DNA of 64,000 nucleotides from Myxococcales bacterium (GCA_016794345.1 JAEUKE010000088.1:1-64000); one strand, 5' to 3'; numbered from the stretch's first letter, positions 44,101 to 51,920 are shown. Made by a program: numbers and translations. Notes: a model not told the origin generated them from the sequence alone.

Positions 44101-44435
44101 CCGCCGAGGTGGGCGGCAAGTTCGTCGCCGGCACGCCGGGCTACCTCGCGCCGGAGCAGGTGCTCGATCCGATCGAGCTCGACGGCCGAGCGGACGTCTA
44201 CGCCCTCGCCGGCACCATCTACAACGTCACGACCGGCCGGCGCTTCTTCGACGACGTCACCGACGCCCGCGAGCGGATCATCGCCCACATGCGAAAAGAC
44301 CCGATGGAGAACCTCGAGCCCTTCAAGGTGTACCCGGCCGCGCTCATCAAGCTCCTGCGCGCGGCCACCGCGCACAACTTCAAAGACCGGCCGACTCCGC
44401 TCGAGTTCGGCCGGGCCTTCGTCGCTGCGATCTGA
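41127..44435 (+). CDS. Cytosolic Ser/Thr kinase at the C-terminus of a long HEAT-like repeat protein
   Basis: The protein is 1102 aa, ATG at 41127. Residues 1-800 are continuous alpha-helical hairpins rich in Ala/Leu (e.g. PEPMVWIHAARAFGRMAG, SPVLRQRALTAFASLPGH), HEAT-like. A KKKELQKIGGYEL junction at about 813 opens a complete kinase: GEGGIGSVWLVRKP, Lys in FVLKIPK, HRDIKPANIW, VIDFGMVR and GTPGYLAPEQ. It has an insertion with several His and Pro before DFG (about residues 955-985). There is no signal or transmembrane segment, so it is cytosolic, unlike the other two kinases here. Bacterial kinases usually have the kinase domain first. Confidence 0.88.
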   Translation: MPNEPLLEALRTLTTAIVGTPPLAAALEEGWRTGRFEEGIDETVSAAAYLVDREMPAWSRTAKGAALAAALVDEADDATLLWCAASAPNSDAKLAAILAEASTRPVLRERAREAAKRRVVEGPLVDALMCAPLLGEGEELDAPHNAEPRARMEILFWEAGAAALQIPELGKWIWASPQTFEVIIGRPARGSLRGRVLAARCLEVSVCGMSQMTDPQLVGRTLQVLQPLFLHPEPMVWIHAARAFGRMAGNFEMLEGTVLDWVHGQSPVLRQRALTAFASLPGHRLSFLGHELTSIIDTPSEDAWVLAAVAAATPYLFYEKRQIWNRLASRILDGETDAISARALARGLASLWRRGTKREDVEIPYRRLRQMARRAVADEIDEWRRWLEVIAVTDPIDTAERDPLDIELGLENLVRLAAQYDDEEADARAARFAETLAPTFSEARRIVLSDGSLRHRAAAISAVEGCARSLALRLWGPMLATRPAGDPIVEPNLEETWTSIAAAPAELLDLVEERRQNQRTDHGFELALEVLALKLGGYALDACGEERDLGPGRGPTAHETCLWLRKLDGLVDGTREFPGPLKSALSALFWRLVDTTRGTALGEVDDVAWLGPFAAWWALVIDRPAILQQLGTALPMIAEGALEKCCALADATRAALSSGAPNGEWAELAMKALDELKTTGTELAAALSGLASALASFEAASGRNAELDSLSLELVLAAERLRAALADPVRALHTLPEETPLDVANDDSQLANAPRLANVVSRAIRAREIALLEVWFASLGPTVAQLVEAAVVAAVRRTPPPPPAPKKKELQKIGGYELVHRLGEGGIGSVWLVRKPGADRLFVLKIPKSEALANANEVEREGILASFIDEARALAGLYHPNVANIIDRGVEENVPYLVLEYLIGADLQQYSAAHLMSLFELRQIVVETCAGLTALHNAGLVHRDIKPANIWLRLPLAGGEKFDPKVHRDPAHTHPLNSVVIDFGMVRATKVAAEVGGKFVAGTPGYLAPEQVLDPIELDGRADVYALAGTIYNVTTGRRFFDDVTDARERIIAHMRKDPMENLEPFKVYPAALIKLLRAATAHNFKDRPTPLEFGRAFVAAI

Positions 44436-44439
44436 GCCG

Positions 44440-44465
44440 CGCGGGGCCGGCCGACCGGCCCCGCG
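44440..44465. terminator. Strong GC hairpin between convergent genes
   Basis: A perfect 11-bp inverted repeat CGCGGGGCCGG / CCGGCCCCGCG with loop CCGA fills almost the whole 30-bp gap between the kinase stop and the L,D-transpeptidase stop. There is no T-tract on either side. Probably bidirectional. Confidence 0.6.
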
Positions 44466-46286
44466 TCAGCCCTTCGTCCGATCCTCCTCGATGCGGATGC
44501 TCGAGACGGGCTTCTCCGCGTCGCTCGCGATCGTCCCCCGGAGCACCTTCACCGGAACGGGCGGGTCGAGCTCGTAGAGGTAGCCGCGGTCTTCCACGTC
44601 GACCTGAATGGTCTGCTCGTTGTACGAGAGCGTGCGGCTGTACCCCGCGCGCATCTTGCCCTTCGTCACGGTGCTGCGGTGCTGCACCAGGAAGCCGCTC
44701 ATGCGCAGGGCGAGCTGGTTGTAGAGCCGGTGGCAGCCGTGGCTCGTGCCGTTCTTGATCGAGCGGTAGTCGACCGAGCCGTGGGTCCGGATGCCGTGAT
44801 CGAGCCACTTCGTCTGCTCGCCGCTCTTGGACTCCTCGTGGTGGATCATCATGACAAGCCCGTAAGCGTTGCGGTACCCCGGCTGGATGAGGTCGCGCTT
44901 GAGCGCGACGGTGCCGTCTTCGCTCTCCTTGAGGAGATCGGTCTCGGGCGTCGAGTCCGGCGGCATCCACGCGGGGGCGGCGATGATCTGACGCCAGGAG
45001 CGGTCGCCGACGTCGCTCTCCTTGTATTTGAGCACGACCTCACCGTCTTCGGTCCGCTCCTTCTTCCAGCCGCCGATCGTCGTGGCCCACCGCACGAGCG
45101 GGATCTCCCGGGAGCCGTCCTTCGCGTAGACCACGAACGTGGGGCGTCGGCGCTCGCCCTTCTTCGCGGCGCCGCCTGGCGAGCCGTAGAAGACGTCGCC
45201 GCGGTCGATCTCGACGCGGAGGTCCATCGCCGCGCTGTAGTACGAGGGCGCGGCCGGCAGCGCGACCGCGACCCGCAGCGCGGAGACGCCGCTCGCCCCA
45301 CGCGCAGCCAGGAAGGTGCGCGCCGCGTCGGGATCGGTCCAGCCGAGCTCACGCGCGGCGACGTCGGTCGCTTCATCGATCAGGTCGGGCGCGCCGTCGG
45401 GGAGCGCCTCGTGGGTCGCGGGCGCGAACCGCGAGAAGTCGAGCTCGCGGCCCTGCACGAGCGCGTTCTGCTCCGAGGCCGTGCCGTCCTCGATGAGCCC
45501 GGCCGAGTCGACGACGCGCTCGCGGAGGCCGCGCAGGAGCCCGCGGAACGCGAGCTCGTCGCCGCCGAGCGCGAGCGCCGCGAGCGTGTCCTTGTCGAGG
45601 CCGGCGCCCACGATCATGTGGCGGCGCCGGAACGCTTCGAGCGCCGCGTGTGTGGCGTTGCCCAGCGTTCCGTTGGCGGACGCCTTCTTGAGGAGGCCCG
45701 CGCAGACGAGCTGCGACTGGATCGCCCTGAGCGGCTCGCGGCCCTGCGCCTGCTTCAGCGAGAGCGCGGCGGCCTTTGCGTCGGGGGCGGCATCGAACGC
45801 GTGCACCGCCGCGGCGACGGAGGCCATGTCGACCCCAGCGTCACACGACTTGCGCTTGTCGTCCGAGAGGCGCTTCGCGAGCACCGTCATCGTCGGGGCG
45901 ATGCCGTTGAGCCCGAGATCCGCGTTCGGCGAGCGGGCGAGCTCCAGGTACTTCGCCCGATACTCGGGCACCGACTCGGTCTTCGGCGCGAAGACGCGCG
46001 GCGTCCACGTGTCCGAGAGGTCGATCACGGTGAGCCCCTCCGTCGCAGCGTCCTCCACGCAGACGGAGCCAGCCTCGGCGCCGCGGGCGAACACGGGCAC
46101 GGTGTCGCAGCCGGCGCGCGACGGCGCGAAGACGCGAGGAGCCGGGGCCTTGGGGGTCTCGATCGCCTCGTTTGCGACCGGCGCCGGCGGCGCGGCAGAG
46201 CGCTCGCCCTCTTCGGAGGTCGGGTCAGGGCAACCCGCGAGCAAGAGGGTGAGGAAGAGCGAAGAGGACCGGCTGGGACTTGGCAT
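44466..46286 (-). CDS. L,D-transpeptidase (YkuD) lipoprotein
   Basis: The protein is 606 aa with lipoprotein signal SLFLTLLLAGCPDP. A helical region with a peptidoglycan-binding-like segment follows (GTLGNATHAALEAFRRRHMI, about residues 205-230). The catalytic YkuD domain begins near AMDLRVEIDRG and contains IRTHGSVDYRSIKNGTSHGC with HRLYN, i.e. the HG...S.GC.R signature with the nucleophilic Cys. It cross-links peptidoglycan through 3-3 bonds or attaches lipoproteins to it. It has a beta-rich tail of about 80 residues after the active site. Convergent with the HEAT-like kinase gene. Confidence 0.88.
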   Translation of the reverse strand: MPSPSRSSSLFLTLLLAGCPDPTSEEGERSAAPPAPVANEAIETPKAPAPRVFAPSRAGCDTVPVFARGAEAGSVCVEDAATEGLTVIDLSDTWTPRVFAPKTESVPEYRAKYLELARSPNADLGLNGIAPTMTVLAKRLSDDKRKSCDAGVDMASVAAAVHAFDAAPDAKAAALSLKQAQGREPLRAIQSQLVCAGLLKKASANGTLGNATHAALEAFRRRHMIVGAGLDKDTLAALALGGDELAFRGLLRGLRERVVDSAGLIEDGTASEQNALVQGRELDFSRFAPATHEALPDGAPDLIDEATDVAARELGWTDPDAARTFLAARGASGVSALRVAVALPAAPSYYSAAMDLRVEIDRGDVFYGSPGGAAKKGERRRPTFVVYAKDGSREIPLVRWATTIGGWKKERTEDGEVVLKYKESDVGDRSWRQIIAAPAWMPPDSTPETDLLKESEDGTVALKRDLIQPGYRNAYGLVMMIHHEESKSGEQTKWLDHGIRTHGSVDYRSIKNGTSHGCHRLYNQLALRMSGFLVQHRSTVTKGKMRAGYSRTLSYNEQTIQVDVEDRGYLYELDPPVPVKVLRGTIASDAEKPVSSIRIEEDRTKG

Positions 46287-46438
46287 GTCGTCCCGACGAA
46301 GTGCAGCCCGCGTGCCCCCGGCAGATGCGAAGAAACCGGCGGAATTTCAGGCAGGTTCGCGCCCGCGCGCGAGTTCCCCGCGACGCAGCCCGTGTCGGCC
46401 CGGACACGCAAGAGGGGTGCTGAAAAGGGAACGTCAGT

Positions 46439-46622
46439 GTGCTCGATGACGTCGACGCTGCACTTTCACCCCCCCAGCCCCCCTCGCTCCGCGAGGGGGA
46501 GCTACTCGCGAGCCGGCGTGAGTGCCGCACTCTCACGAAGTGAGGGGGAGCACGAGAGTGCGCCCCCTCACGAAGTGAGGGGGCCGGGGGGTGAATCCAC
46601 AGGGACGGACATCATCGAGCAC
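46439..46622. repeat. MITE-like element with about 47-bp inverted ends
   Basis: The left arm starts GTGCTCGATGACGTC and runs into TTCACCCCCC; the right arm, read in reverse complement, starts GTGCTCGATGATGTC and also runs into TTCACCCCCC, with most positions in between matching. The interior holds two further small palindromes around CTCACGAAGTGAG. No open frame is present. A clear target-site duplication was not found. Confidence 0.6.
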
Positions 46623-46628
46623 TCCCAC

Positions 46629-46891
46629 CTTGCCCGTTCGAGACGCCGTCACGTCGCCCAGAACAACGGTGGTCGTCGTCGCTCCGCGACCGATGCGCGA
46701 ACGACATCACGCCCCGGCTACGCGATCTCGCAACGGGCCCGCAAGCGCGTTGAAGAGATCTTCGGCTGGATGAAGGTCATCGGCGGCTTCCGAAGAACCC
46801 GCTTCCGCGGCGTCGAGCGGACACAGCTCGCCGGCTGCTTCGTCGGCGCCGCCGACAACTTCTCCGCATCGCGCGCTTGCTCGCCGCGTGA
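46629..46891 (+). mobile_element. Frameshifted 3' end of an IS5-type transposase
   Basis: The plus strand encodes RRHVAQNNGGRRRSATDART, then TSRPGYAISQRARKRVEEIF and GWMKVIGGFRRTRFRG, the C-terminal part of a DDE transposase of the IS5 group (family block HVAQNTSGRRSAIDxRTTRH...GYAxSQ...EExFGWxK). The frame is lost by a one-base deletion at 46857-46860; in the shifted frame it continues LLRIARLLAA to a stop at 46889-46891, the normal family ending. The upstream two thirds are missing, cut at the edge of the MITE-like element. Non-functional. Confidence 0.8.
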
Positions 46892-46899
46892 GCGGCCGC

Positions 46900-47015
46900 A
46901 TGGCGGGCGCCCCGCTCGCCTCTCTCTTCCGGGCGAGAGCCAGGTCGGATGAGAGAACGACAGATTGGTCAGGCTCCCCCCTCACCCTAGGTGAGGGGGG
47001 TTGGGGGGGTGAAAG
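46900..47015 (+). repeat. Dispersed about 115-bp repeat, copy 1
   Basis: It begins ATGGCGGGCGCCCCGCTCG, continues with CTCTCTTCCGGGCGAGA, then a variable middle, and ends in a CCCCCTCAC/GTGAGGGGGG palindrome plus GGGGGGTGAAAGGGC. It starts 8 bp after the transposase stop. A related copy lies at 58605-58715. Confidence 0.6.
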
Positions 47016-47067
47016 GGCAGCAACAACCCCACCCAGCGGCGTGACGTTGCCAAGTTTCAGCAGACTG

Positions 47068-49131
47068 CTAGAAGCTGACGCGCGCCGTCCCGCCGGGCTC
47101 GAGCTTCACGCTCTGCGACGCGGACGAGCCGTCTTCGCGCTTGCACGTGACGCGGACGGTGCCGGCGGGTGCGCTGCCGATCGCCGGCGTGGGCCCGACC
47201 GCGGCGCCGTTGATGGTCACGTTGACGCAGTGGGAGCCCTTGGCGTTCACGCGGACGCTGCCCGTCCCGCCGCTCGCGGTCGGCTCTCCCTTCGATGTCT
47301 TCTCCGGGAGCGGCGCGTCCGAGCCCTTGGGCATGACGTGTTTGATCTTCTTCGTCTCGCCCTGCTTGCCGACGAACGTGAACGTCTTGGGCACGTAGCC
47401 GGAGGCCGCGACGACGATCTTGTGCTCCTCGTCCGCTGACAGTCCCGTGATCTTCTTGGCGTCGCCCTTCCAGGGCTTCTCGTCGACCCAGATCGTCGGC
47501 TCCGGGAGGATGTCGAGCTCGACCGTGACGGAGCCGGTCTCCATCTTCACGGTGATGGCCTTGGTGTCCCCGGCGCGCTCGAGCTTCACGGTCTCCTTGT
47601 GGGACTCGAAGCCCTCCATGCTGAGCTTGACGTTCAGGTCTTGCCCGACCGGCAGGTGGTCGATCGTCGCGGGCGTCACCTCCTTGCGGAGGTCGCCGTT
47701 GATCCAGATGGACGCGCCCGACGGCGTGCTCTCGAGCTTGATCGCCCCGCGCGGGTCGGCGGCTGGCGGCGGGGTGTCCGCTGCTTGGCTCGTCGTCGCG
47801 GTGGGCACGGAGGCCTGCGTGGTCTGCCCCTGCCCCTTCCAGAGGTAGAGCCCTGCCGCCGCGGCCGCGACCGCGAGCCCGACGACCAAGCCCCACACGG
47901 CCCCGGAGCGCTTCGCCGGCGGCGCGATGCTCGTGGCTGCGCCGGGCGCGACGCCCCCGGTCTTCGACTGATCGAACTGCGCGCTCGGGTGCGAGCCCGT
48001 GGACGCGGGCGCATATTCGCTCGGGTACTCCGCCGCGATGCGGTCCGCGAGCTGCTTGATGTCCTGCAGGTCGGCATTCTGCTTCTCGAGGCTCTCCTCG
48101 AAAAGCGACTGCATCCACCCGGTCATGCTGACGGGCGAGACGGGGAGACGCTCGTGGCGGATGAAGGCCTCGAGATCGGCCTGCATCTCGCGGGCGGTCT
48201 GGTAGCGGGCGTCGCGGTTGCGGGCGAGCGCCTTCATCACGATGCGCTCGAGCTGCGCCGGATAGCCCGCCGCGACGTCGCTCGGCATCGGGTACTCGGT
48301 CTCGCAGATGAGCTTCAGCGTGTCGTATTCGGTCGCGCCCTTGAAGAGGCGCTTGCCCGTCGTCAGCTCGAAGAGAATGACGCCGGCCGCGAAGATGTCG
48401 CTGCGCCAATCGATCTCTTCGCCCGCGGCCTGCTCGGGCGACATGTACGGGACCTTGCCCTTGAGCTGACCGCCCTTCGACTCTTCACCCGCGTGCAGGC
48501 TCTTCGCCACGCCGAAGTCGACGACCTTCACGTCACCCGAGAACGTGACGACGATGTTCTGCGGAGAGATGTCGCGGTGGACGATGCCGAGCAGCTGCCC
48601 GCTGATGTCTCGCTTCTCGTGTGCGTACGCGAGGCCTGCGCAGAGGCCCACGACGATGTGCAGGGCGTGCTCGAGCGGCAGCTCGTTCACGCTCTTCTTC
48701 TTCATCTGCCTGACGATGGTGCGGATGTCCTCGCCATGGATGTGCTCCATCGCGATGAAGAACGTTCCGTCGACCTGGCCGACGTCGAACGTCTGCACGA
48801 TGTTCGGATGCGACAAGGTCGCGGCGATGCGCGCCTCGTGCAGGAGCATGTCGATGAACTGACGGTCCTGGTTCATCTGCGGGAGGATCCGCTTGATGAC
48901 GACCAGCTTCTCGAAGCCCGCGACGCTCTTGTGGAGCGCGAGGAAGAGCTCCGCCATGCCGCCGGCGGCGAGCTTGCGCAGGAGCGTGTACTTCCCGAAC
49001 TGACGCGGAAGCGGCTCCTCCTTCTTGGCGGGCGGATCGAGCGTGGTCGAGCCGCCGAGCGCTCCCGCCCCCGCTACGCCCACCCCCACCGCAGGGAGCA
49101 CGTCGCTCGTCAACTTCGGGTCGAACGTCAT
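47068..49131 (-). CDS. Membrane Ser/Thr protein kinase with PEGA domains
   Basis: The protein is 687 aa. The kinase domain begins FGKYTLLRKLAAGGMAELFL at about residue 45, with catalytic Lys in VVIKRIL, HRDISPQNIVV, VVDFGVAKS and GKVPYMSPEQAAGE. The HRDxSPxN form replaces the usual HRDxKPxN Lys by Ser, as in many myxobacterial kinases. A single membrane helix (GAVWGLVVGLAVAAAAAGLYL, split at 20 by its last residue) follows a Pro/Ser linker. The outer part has two or three PEGA-like domains (IKLESTPSGASIWINGDL; ILPEPTIWVDEKPWKG; GSVRVNAKGSHCVNVTING), which bind surface glycans or proteins. It is divergent from a small lipoprotein gene. Confidence 0.9.
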   Translation of the reverse strand: MTFDPKLTSDVLPAVGVGVAGAGALGGSTTLDPPAKKEEPLPRQFGKYTLLRKLAAGGMAELFLALHKSVAGFEKLVVIKRILPQMNQDRQFIDMLLHEARIAATLSHPNIVQTFDVGQVDGTFFIAMEHIHGEDIRTIVRQMKKKSVNELPLEHALHIVVGLCAGLAYAHEKRDISGQLLGIVHRDISPQNIVVTFSGDVKVVDFGVAKSLHAGEESKGGQLKGKVPYMSPEQAAGEEIDWRSDIFAAGVILFELTTGKRLFKGATEYDTLKLICETEYPMPSDVAAGYPAQLERIVMKALARNRDARYQTAREMQADLEAFIRHERLPVSPVSMTGWMQSLFEESLEKQNADLQDIKQLADRIAAEYPSEYAPASTGSHPSAQFDQSKTGGVAPGAATSIAPPAKRSGAVWGLVVGLAVAAAAAGLYLWKGQGQTTQASVPTATTSQAADTPPPAADPRGAIKLESTPSGASIWINGDLRKEVTPATIDHLPVGQDLNVKLSMEGFESHKETVKLERAGDTKAITVKMETGSVTVELDILPEPTIWVDEKPWKGDAKKITGLSADEEHKIVVAASGYVPKTFTFVGKQGETKKIKHVMPKGSDAPLPEKTSKGEPTASGGTGSVRVNAKGSHCVNVTINGAAVGPTPAIGSAPAGTVRVTCKREDGSSASQSVKLEPGGTARVSF

Positions 49132-49179
49132 CGCCGTCGCAAGCTCTAGCCCGTCATACTACAGCCACCAAGGAGAAGA

Positions 49180-49641
49180 ATGGCACCCATTCGACACGGG
49201 AGCGAGGCTACTCTGATGCTGGGGCGCTTCGCGTCCGCGGGGGCCATCTGGGTGGCTCTCGGCCTGTCGTCCGGGTGCGCCACCTACGCCAAGGACCTCG
49301 AGCGCGCGCAGCGCCACTACGAAGCGAACGAATTCGCGCGGGCGCTAGCCGTCCTTCGACTGCTCGGTGAAGACGAGGCGGCGCTGGGCGAGGCCGAGCA
49401 GGTTCGGTACGCCTACCTGCGCGGTATGACCGACTACCGGCTCTCGTCTCTCACGACCGACCACACCCAGACGGCCTTTCGAAGCTGCGCTCGCGACTGG
49501 CTCGGCCTCGCCCTCGAAGGATCGAAGCAATACGGTCGTGCGCTCTCGGAAGGCGAGCGAACACGCGCCCGGCAGGCCCTGGCCGACGTCTCTGCCGCGC
49601 CCGGCTCGGGCGGGGCGTGCCTCACGGCAGGCGAGCGATGA
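49180..49641 (+). CDS. Small lipoprotein with one or two TPR-like helices
   Basis: The protein is 153 aa. AAGGAG (49170-49175) supports the ATG at 49180; ATG at 49216 would give a more typical signal peptide, MLGRFASAGAIWVALGLSSG, ending at a lipobox Cys. The mature part is helical: RAQRHYEANEFARALAVLRL resembles a TPR. Two cysteines near the C-terminus (CARDW, GGACLTAG) may pair. Function unknown. It is divergent from the PEGA kinase by 48 bp and convergent with the DUF465 gene. Confidence 0.65.
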   Translation: MAPIRHGSEATLMLGRFASAGAIWVALGLSSGCATYAKDLERAQRHYEANEFARALAVLRLLGEDEAALGEAEQVRYAYLRGMTDYRLSSLTTDHTQTAFRSCARDWLGLALEGSKQYGRALSEGERTRARQALADVSAAPGSGGACLTAGER

Positions 49642-49643
49642 TC

Positions 49644-49856
49644 CTACTGACCACCCACGCGCGCGCGCAGGGTGACCACCTCGTCCTTGGCGCGGAGCTT
49701 GAGCTTCTTGAGCTCGGAGGCCTCGACCTGCTCCGAGGGTGTCAGGTACGCCCGCCGTCCCAGCTCCTTGAGCCTGACGTCGAGCTGCCTGTGCCTCGAT
49801 TCCGCCTGGGCAAGCTGCTCCGCGGGGCTCGCGTCGGAAAGGAGAAGCCGCTTCAT
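49644..49856 (-). CDS. DUF465 / YdcH-family small protein
   Basis: The protein is 70 aa from the ATG at 49856, with GGAGG (49866-49870) nine bases upstream. It is an all-helical protein: SPAEQLAQAESRHRQLDVRL, then LTPSEQVEASELKKLKLRAK and DEVVTL. The central ELKKLKLRAKDE matches the family core (LKKxKLxLKDE). YdcH proteins are short, charged helical hairpins of unknown function common in Proteobacteria and relatives. The frame is open far upstream, but that stretch opposes the TPR lipoprotein gene and is not coding. Confidence 0.8.
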   Translation of the reverse strand: MKRLLLSDASPAEQLAQAESRHRQLDVRLKELGRRAYLTPSEQVEASELKKLKLRAKDEVVTLRARVGGQ

Positions 49857-50000
49857 TCCGCTCAACCTCCCTCTCCCCCCGAGGGGAGAACTGCATCCAT
49901 GATGCGCCGGCCGAGGCACGGTTTCGAGTCGGAAAATATTCGCGCACACCACGTCGTGAACCGAACGAAGGGTGCCGCTGTCTAAGGGAGTGACAAGACC

Positions 50001-51167
50001 ATGTGCAAGCGTCCGATGAGCTGGCGTCCTCACCTCACCTTCGCGGTCTTCCTCCTCACGACCGGCTGCGCCGCCACACCCACCGAGGCCCCGAAAACCT
50101 CGGAAAATCCGGAGATCGTGCTCCCCGAGGTGGTCGTCACCCGCGTCGACCCGGCCATCGTCGAGCAGCGGTTCCACGAGGCCACGGCGAAGCTGGTCCG
50201 GGAAGAATACAAGGCTGCTGCACAGGAGCTGGACGGCGTCGTCGCCCTGAGCCCCTCCGGTCCCTGGGCGGCGCCGGCGGCGTTCAACGCCGGGGTCGCT
50301 TACCTGAGCCTCGGCGACTACCCGACGGCCTCCAAGCGGTTCGAGCAGAGCCTCGAGAAGGACCCCGACGGCCCGACCGCCCGCGCCGCGTTGCTGCGCC
50401 TCGCCCGGCTCGGCGCCTACCTCGAGGACTGGACCGGCCTCGAGGCAGCGGCGCGAAAGCTCCTCCAGCGCTCGGATCTCAGCGTGCTCGAGAAGATCGA
50501 GGCGCAGGGCGCGCTCGGGCTGAGCCTCGCCTCCCAGGACAAGGTCGACGAGGCGTTCGATGTGATCGTCCAGGCGCGCAACGAGATCGAGGATCGCCGC
50601 CTCGGTGAGGCGGGTGTTCCGCCGCTCGAGCTCGCCGAGGTCTCGTTCGCTCTGGGCGAGATCCGGCGAAAGCGGAGCGAGACGATCACCTTCGATCCGT
50701 TTCCTCCCGACTTCGGGGCGAAGCTCGAGGAGCGCTGCCAGGGTCTCCTGGACGCGCAGAGCGCCTACACGGACGCCATGCGCAGCCTCGACGCCCACTG
50801 GTCCGCGATGGCGGGCTACCGCGTCGGCCAGCTCTACCAGGATCTGCACCGCGACGTGATGCGCGTCCCCGTCCCGCCGCTGGCGAAGACCGTCCGCCAG
50901 AAGCAGCTCTGGGAGGGAGCGATGCGTCTGCGCTACAGGATCCTCCTCGAGAAGGGCCTGAAGATGATGGAGCACACCGTGAAGCTCGGCGAGCGGACCG
51001 GCGAGTCGTCCGCGTGGATCACGCGTGCCCGCGAGGCCAAGCGGGAGCTCGAGACGGCGCTCGCCACCGAGAAGGAAGCGCTCTCGAAGATGCCCTTCAC
51101 GGAGGACGAGATGCGGCAGGCCCTCGAGGAGCTGAAGCAGAAGGCGAATCCGCCGAAGACACCTTGA
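50001..51167 (+). CDS. TPR lipoprotein
   Basis: The protein is 388 aa. The signal peptide ends FAVFLLTTGCAATP. Helical TPR repeats run through residues 50-220 (EEYKAAAQELDGVVALSPSG, AFNAGVAYLSLGDYPTASKR, VLEKIEAQGALGLSLASQDK). A second helical region has conserved SAMAGYRVGQLYQDLHRDVM, and a coiled C-terminus ends ELETALATEKEALSKMPF. It probably scaffolds periplasmic or outer-membrane complexes. GGGAG lies about 10 nt before the ATG. It is followed after 57 bp by the tail-anchored protein. Confidence 0.8.
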   Translation: MCKRPMSWRPHLTFAVFLLTTGCAATPTEAPKTSENPEIVLPEVVVTRVDPAIVEQRFHEATAKLVREEYKAAAQELDGVVALSPSGPWAAPAAFNAGVAYLSLGDYPTASKRFEQSLEKDPDGPTARAALLRLARLGAYLEDWTGLEAAARKLLQRSDLSVLEKIEAQGALGLSLASQDKVDEAFDVIVQARNEIEDRRLGEAGVPPLELAEVSFALGEIRRKRSETITFDPFPPDFGAKLEERCQGLLDAQSAYTDAMRSLDAHWSAMAGYRVGQLYQDLHRDVMRVPVPPLAKTVRQKQLWEGAMRLRYRILLEKGLKMMEHTVKLGERTGESSAWITRAREAKRELETALATEKEALSKMPFTEDEMRQALEELKQKANPPKTP

Positions 51168-51224
51168 GCGGCTGGACCGGAAGTCGCGGCAGAGCCTGGC
51201 GGAGCGAGGAAAAGCAGGATACCC

Positions 51225-51899
51225 ATGGACGAGACCATGGGTCGGGAGCCGTCGAACGCGCCGGAGCAAAACGGCGAGCCCGCCGCGCGGGACATCGACA
51301 CGTTCCGCCCGGCGGCGGACGCGGACGCTTACAGCGCGGAGACCGTCGTGAAGGCGATCCCGCGCGAGCTCCTGGCCGACCTCGCGGCGGCGCTGAAGGC
51401 GCCCGGCGTGCCGCGGGTCGACGTCGCGCCGCGCCCGGGCAAGGCGGCGCCCGCCGCGGACGCGAAGCCCGCGACGCCGACCATCGAGGATGAGCTGACC
51501 CCGATCGGCGATGATGACGCGACCGTCATCGATCGCTTCGACCCCCTCGCGGTCGAGGAGATCCCGCCCATGCCCAGCTCGGGCCGGGGCGCGCCGCCGC
51601 CCGAGCTCACGCCCCTGCCCCCGCCGCCGGGTGACGACGACGAGGACGACGACGTGCCGCCCCTCGGCCGCGTCCTGCCGCTCGCGCGAGCGGCGGCGGT
51701 CGAGGTGAGCCCGTCCGCTGTGGCGCCGCAGGCCGGGACATCGTCCGCTCCCGTCGCCCTCGCCCCGGCGCCCCCGGCGACCGACCTCATCGACGAAAAC
51801 ACGGATTTCCGCGCCGGGACGAGGTGGCCGTGGATCACGGCCCTCGTCCTCGTGGTGATCTCGTTCGTCGTGACGCTGGCGATCCTGAAGGCGTTCTGA
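51225..51899 (+). CDS. Acidic, disordered protein with C-terminal membrane anchor
   Basis: The protein is 224 aa. Residues 1-190 are rich in Ala, Pro, Asp and Glu with little predicted structure, including ETVVKAIPRELLADLAAALK (a short helix) and DDDATVIDRFDP. Pro and Asp runs follow. The last 25 residues WITALVLVVISFVVTLAILK form a single transmembrane helix, with only two residues after it: a tail-anchored topology with the bulk in the cytoplasm. No catalytic domain. The short conserved-looking ETVV and DATVI segments resemble phospho-acceptor motifs recognised by FHA domains (inference). Confidence 0.65.
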   Translation: MDETMGREPSNAPEQNGEPAARDIDTFRPAADADAYSAETVVKAIPRELLADLAAALKAPGVPRVDVAPRPGKAAPAADAKPATPTIEDELTPIGDDDATVIDRFDPLAVEEIPPMPSSGRGAPPPELTPLPPPPGDDDEDDDVPPLGRVLPLARAAAVEVSPSAVAPQAGTSSAPVALAPAPPATDLIDENTDFRAGTRWPWITALVLVVISFVVTLAILKAF

Positions 51900-51920
51900 C
51901 GGCCCTCGATCGCGTCGCGC

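Larger units (their letters stand above)
46463..47015. repeat. Inverted CTTTCACCCCCC ends flanking a transposase remnant
   Basis: The left end (46463-46488) CTTTCACCCCCC.GCCCCCCTC and the right end (46990-47015), read in reverse complement, share about 22 of 25 positions. Between them lie the MITE-like element and the IS5-type fragment, so the 553-bp block may be a composite of nested insertions. Confidence 0.5.

Noticed and set aside
41019..44375. 1118-codon minus-strand frame opposite the HEAT-like kinase
   Set aside because: The plus strand carries all kinase motifs; the minus translation is low-complexity Arg/Glu/Leu with no domain.
49857..51269. Long extension of the DUF465 frame
   Set aside because: It is antisense to the TPR lipoprotein; the ATG at 49856 has a good ribosome site and gives the normal 70-residue length.
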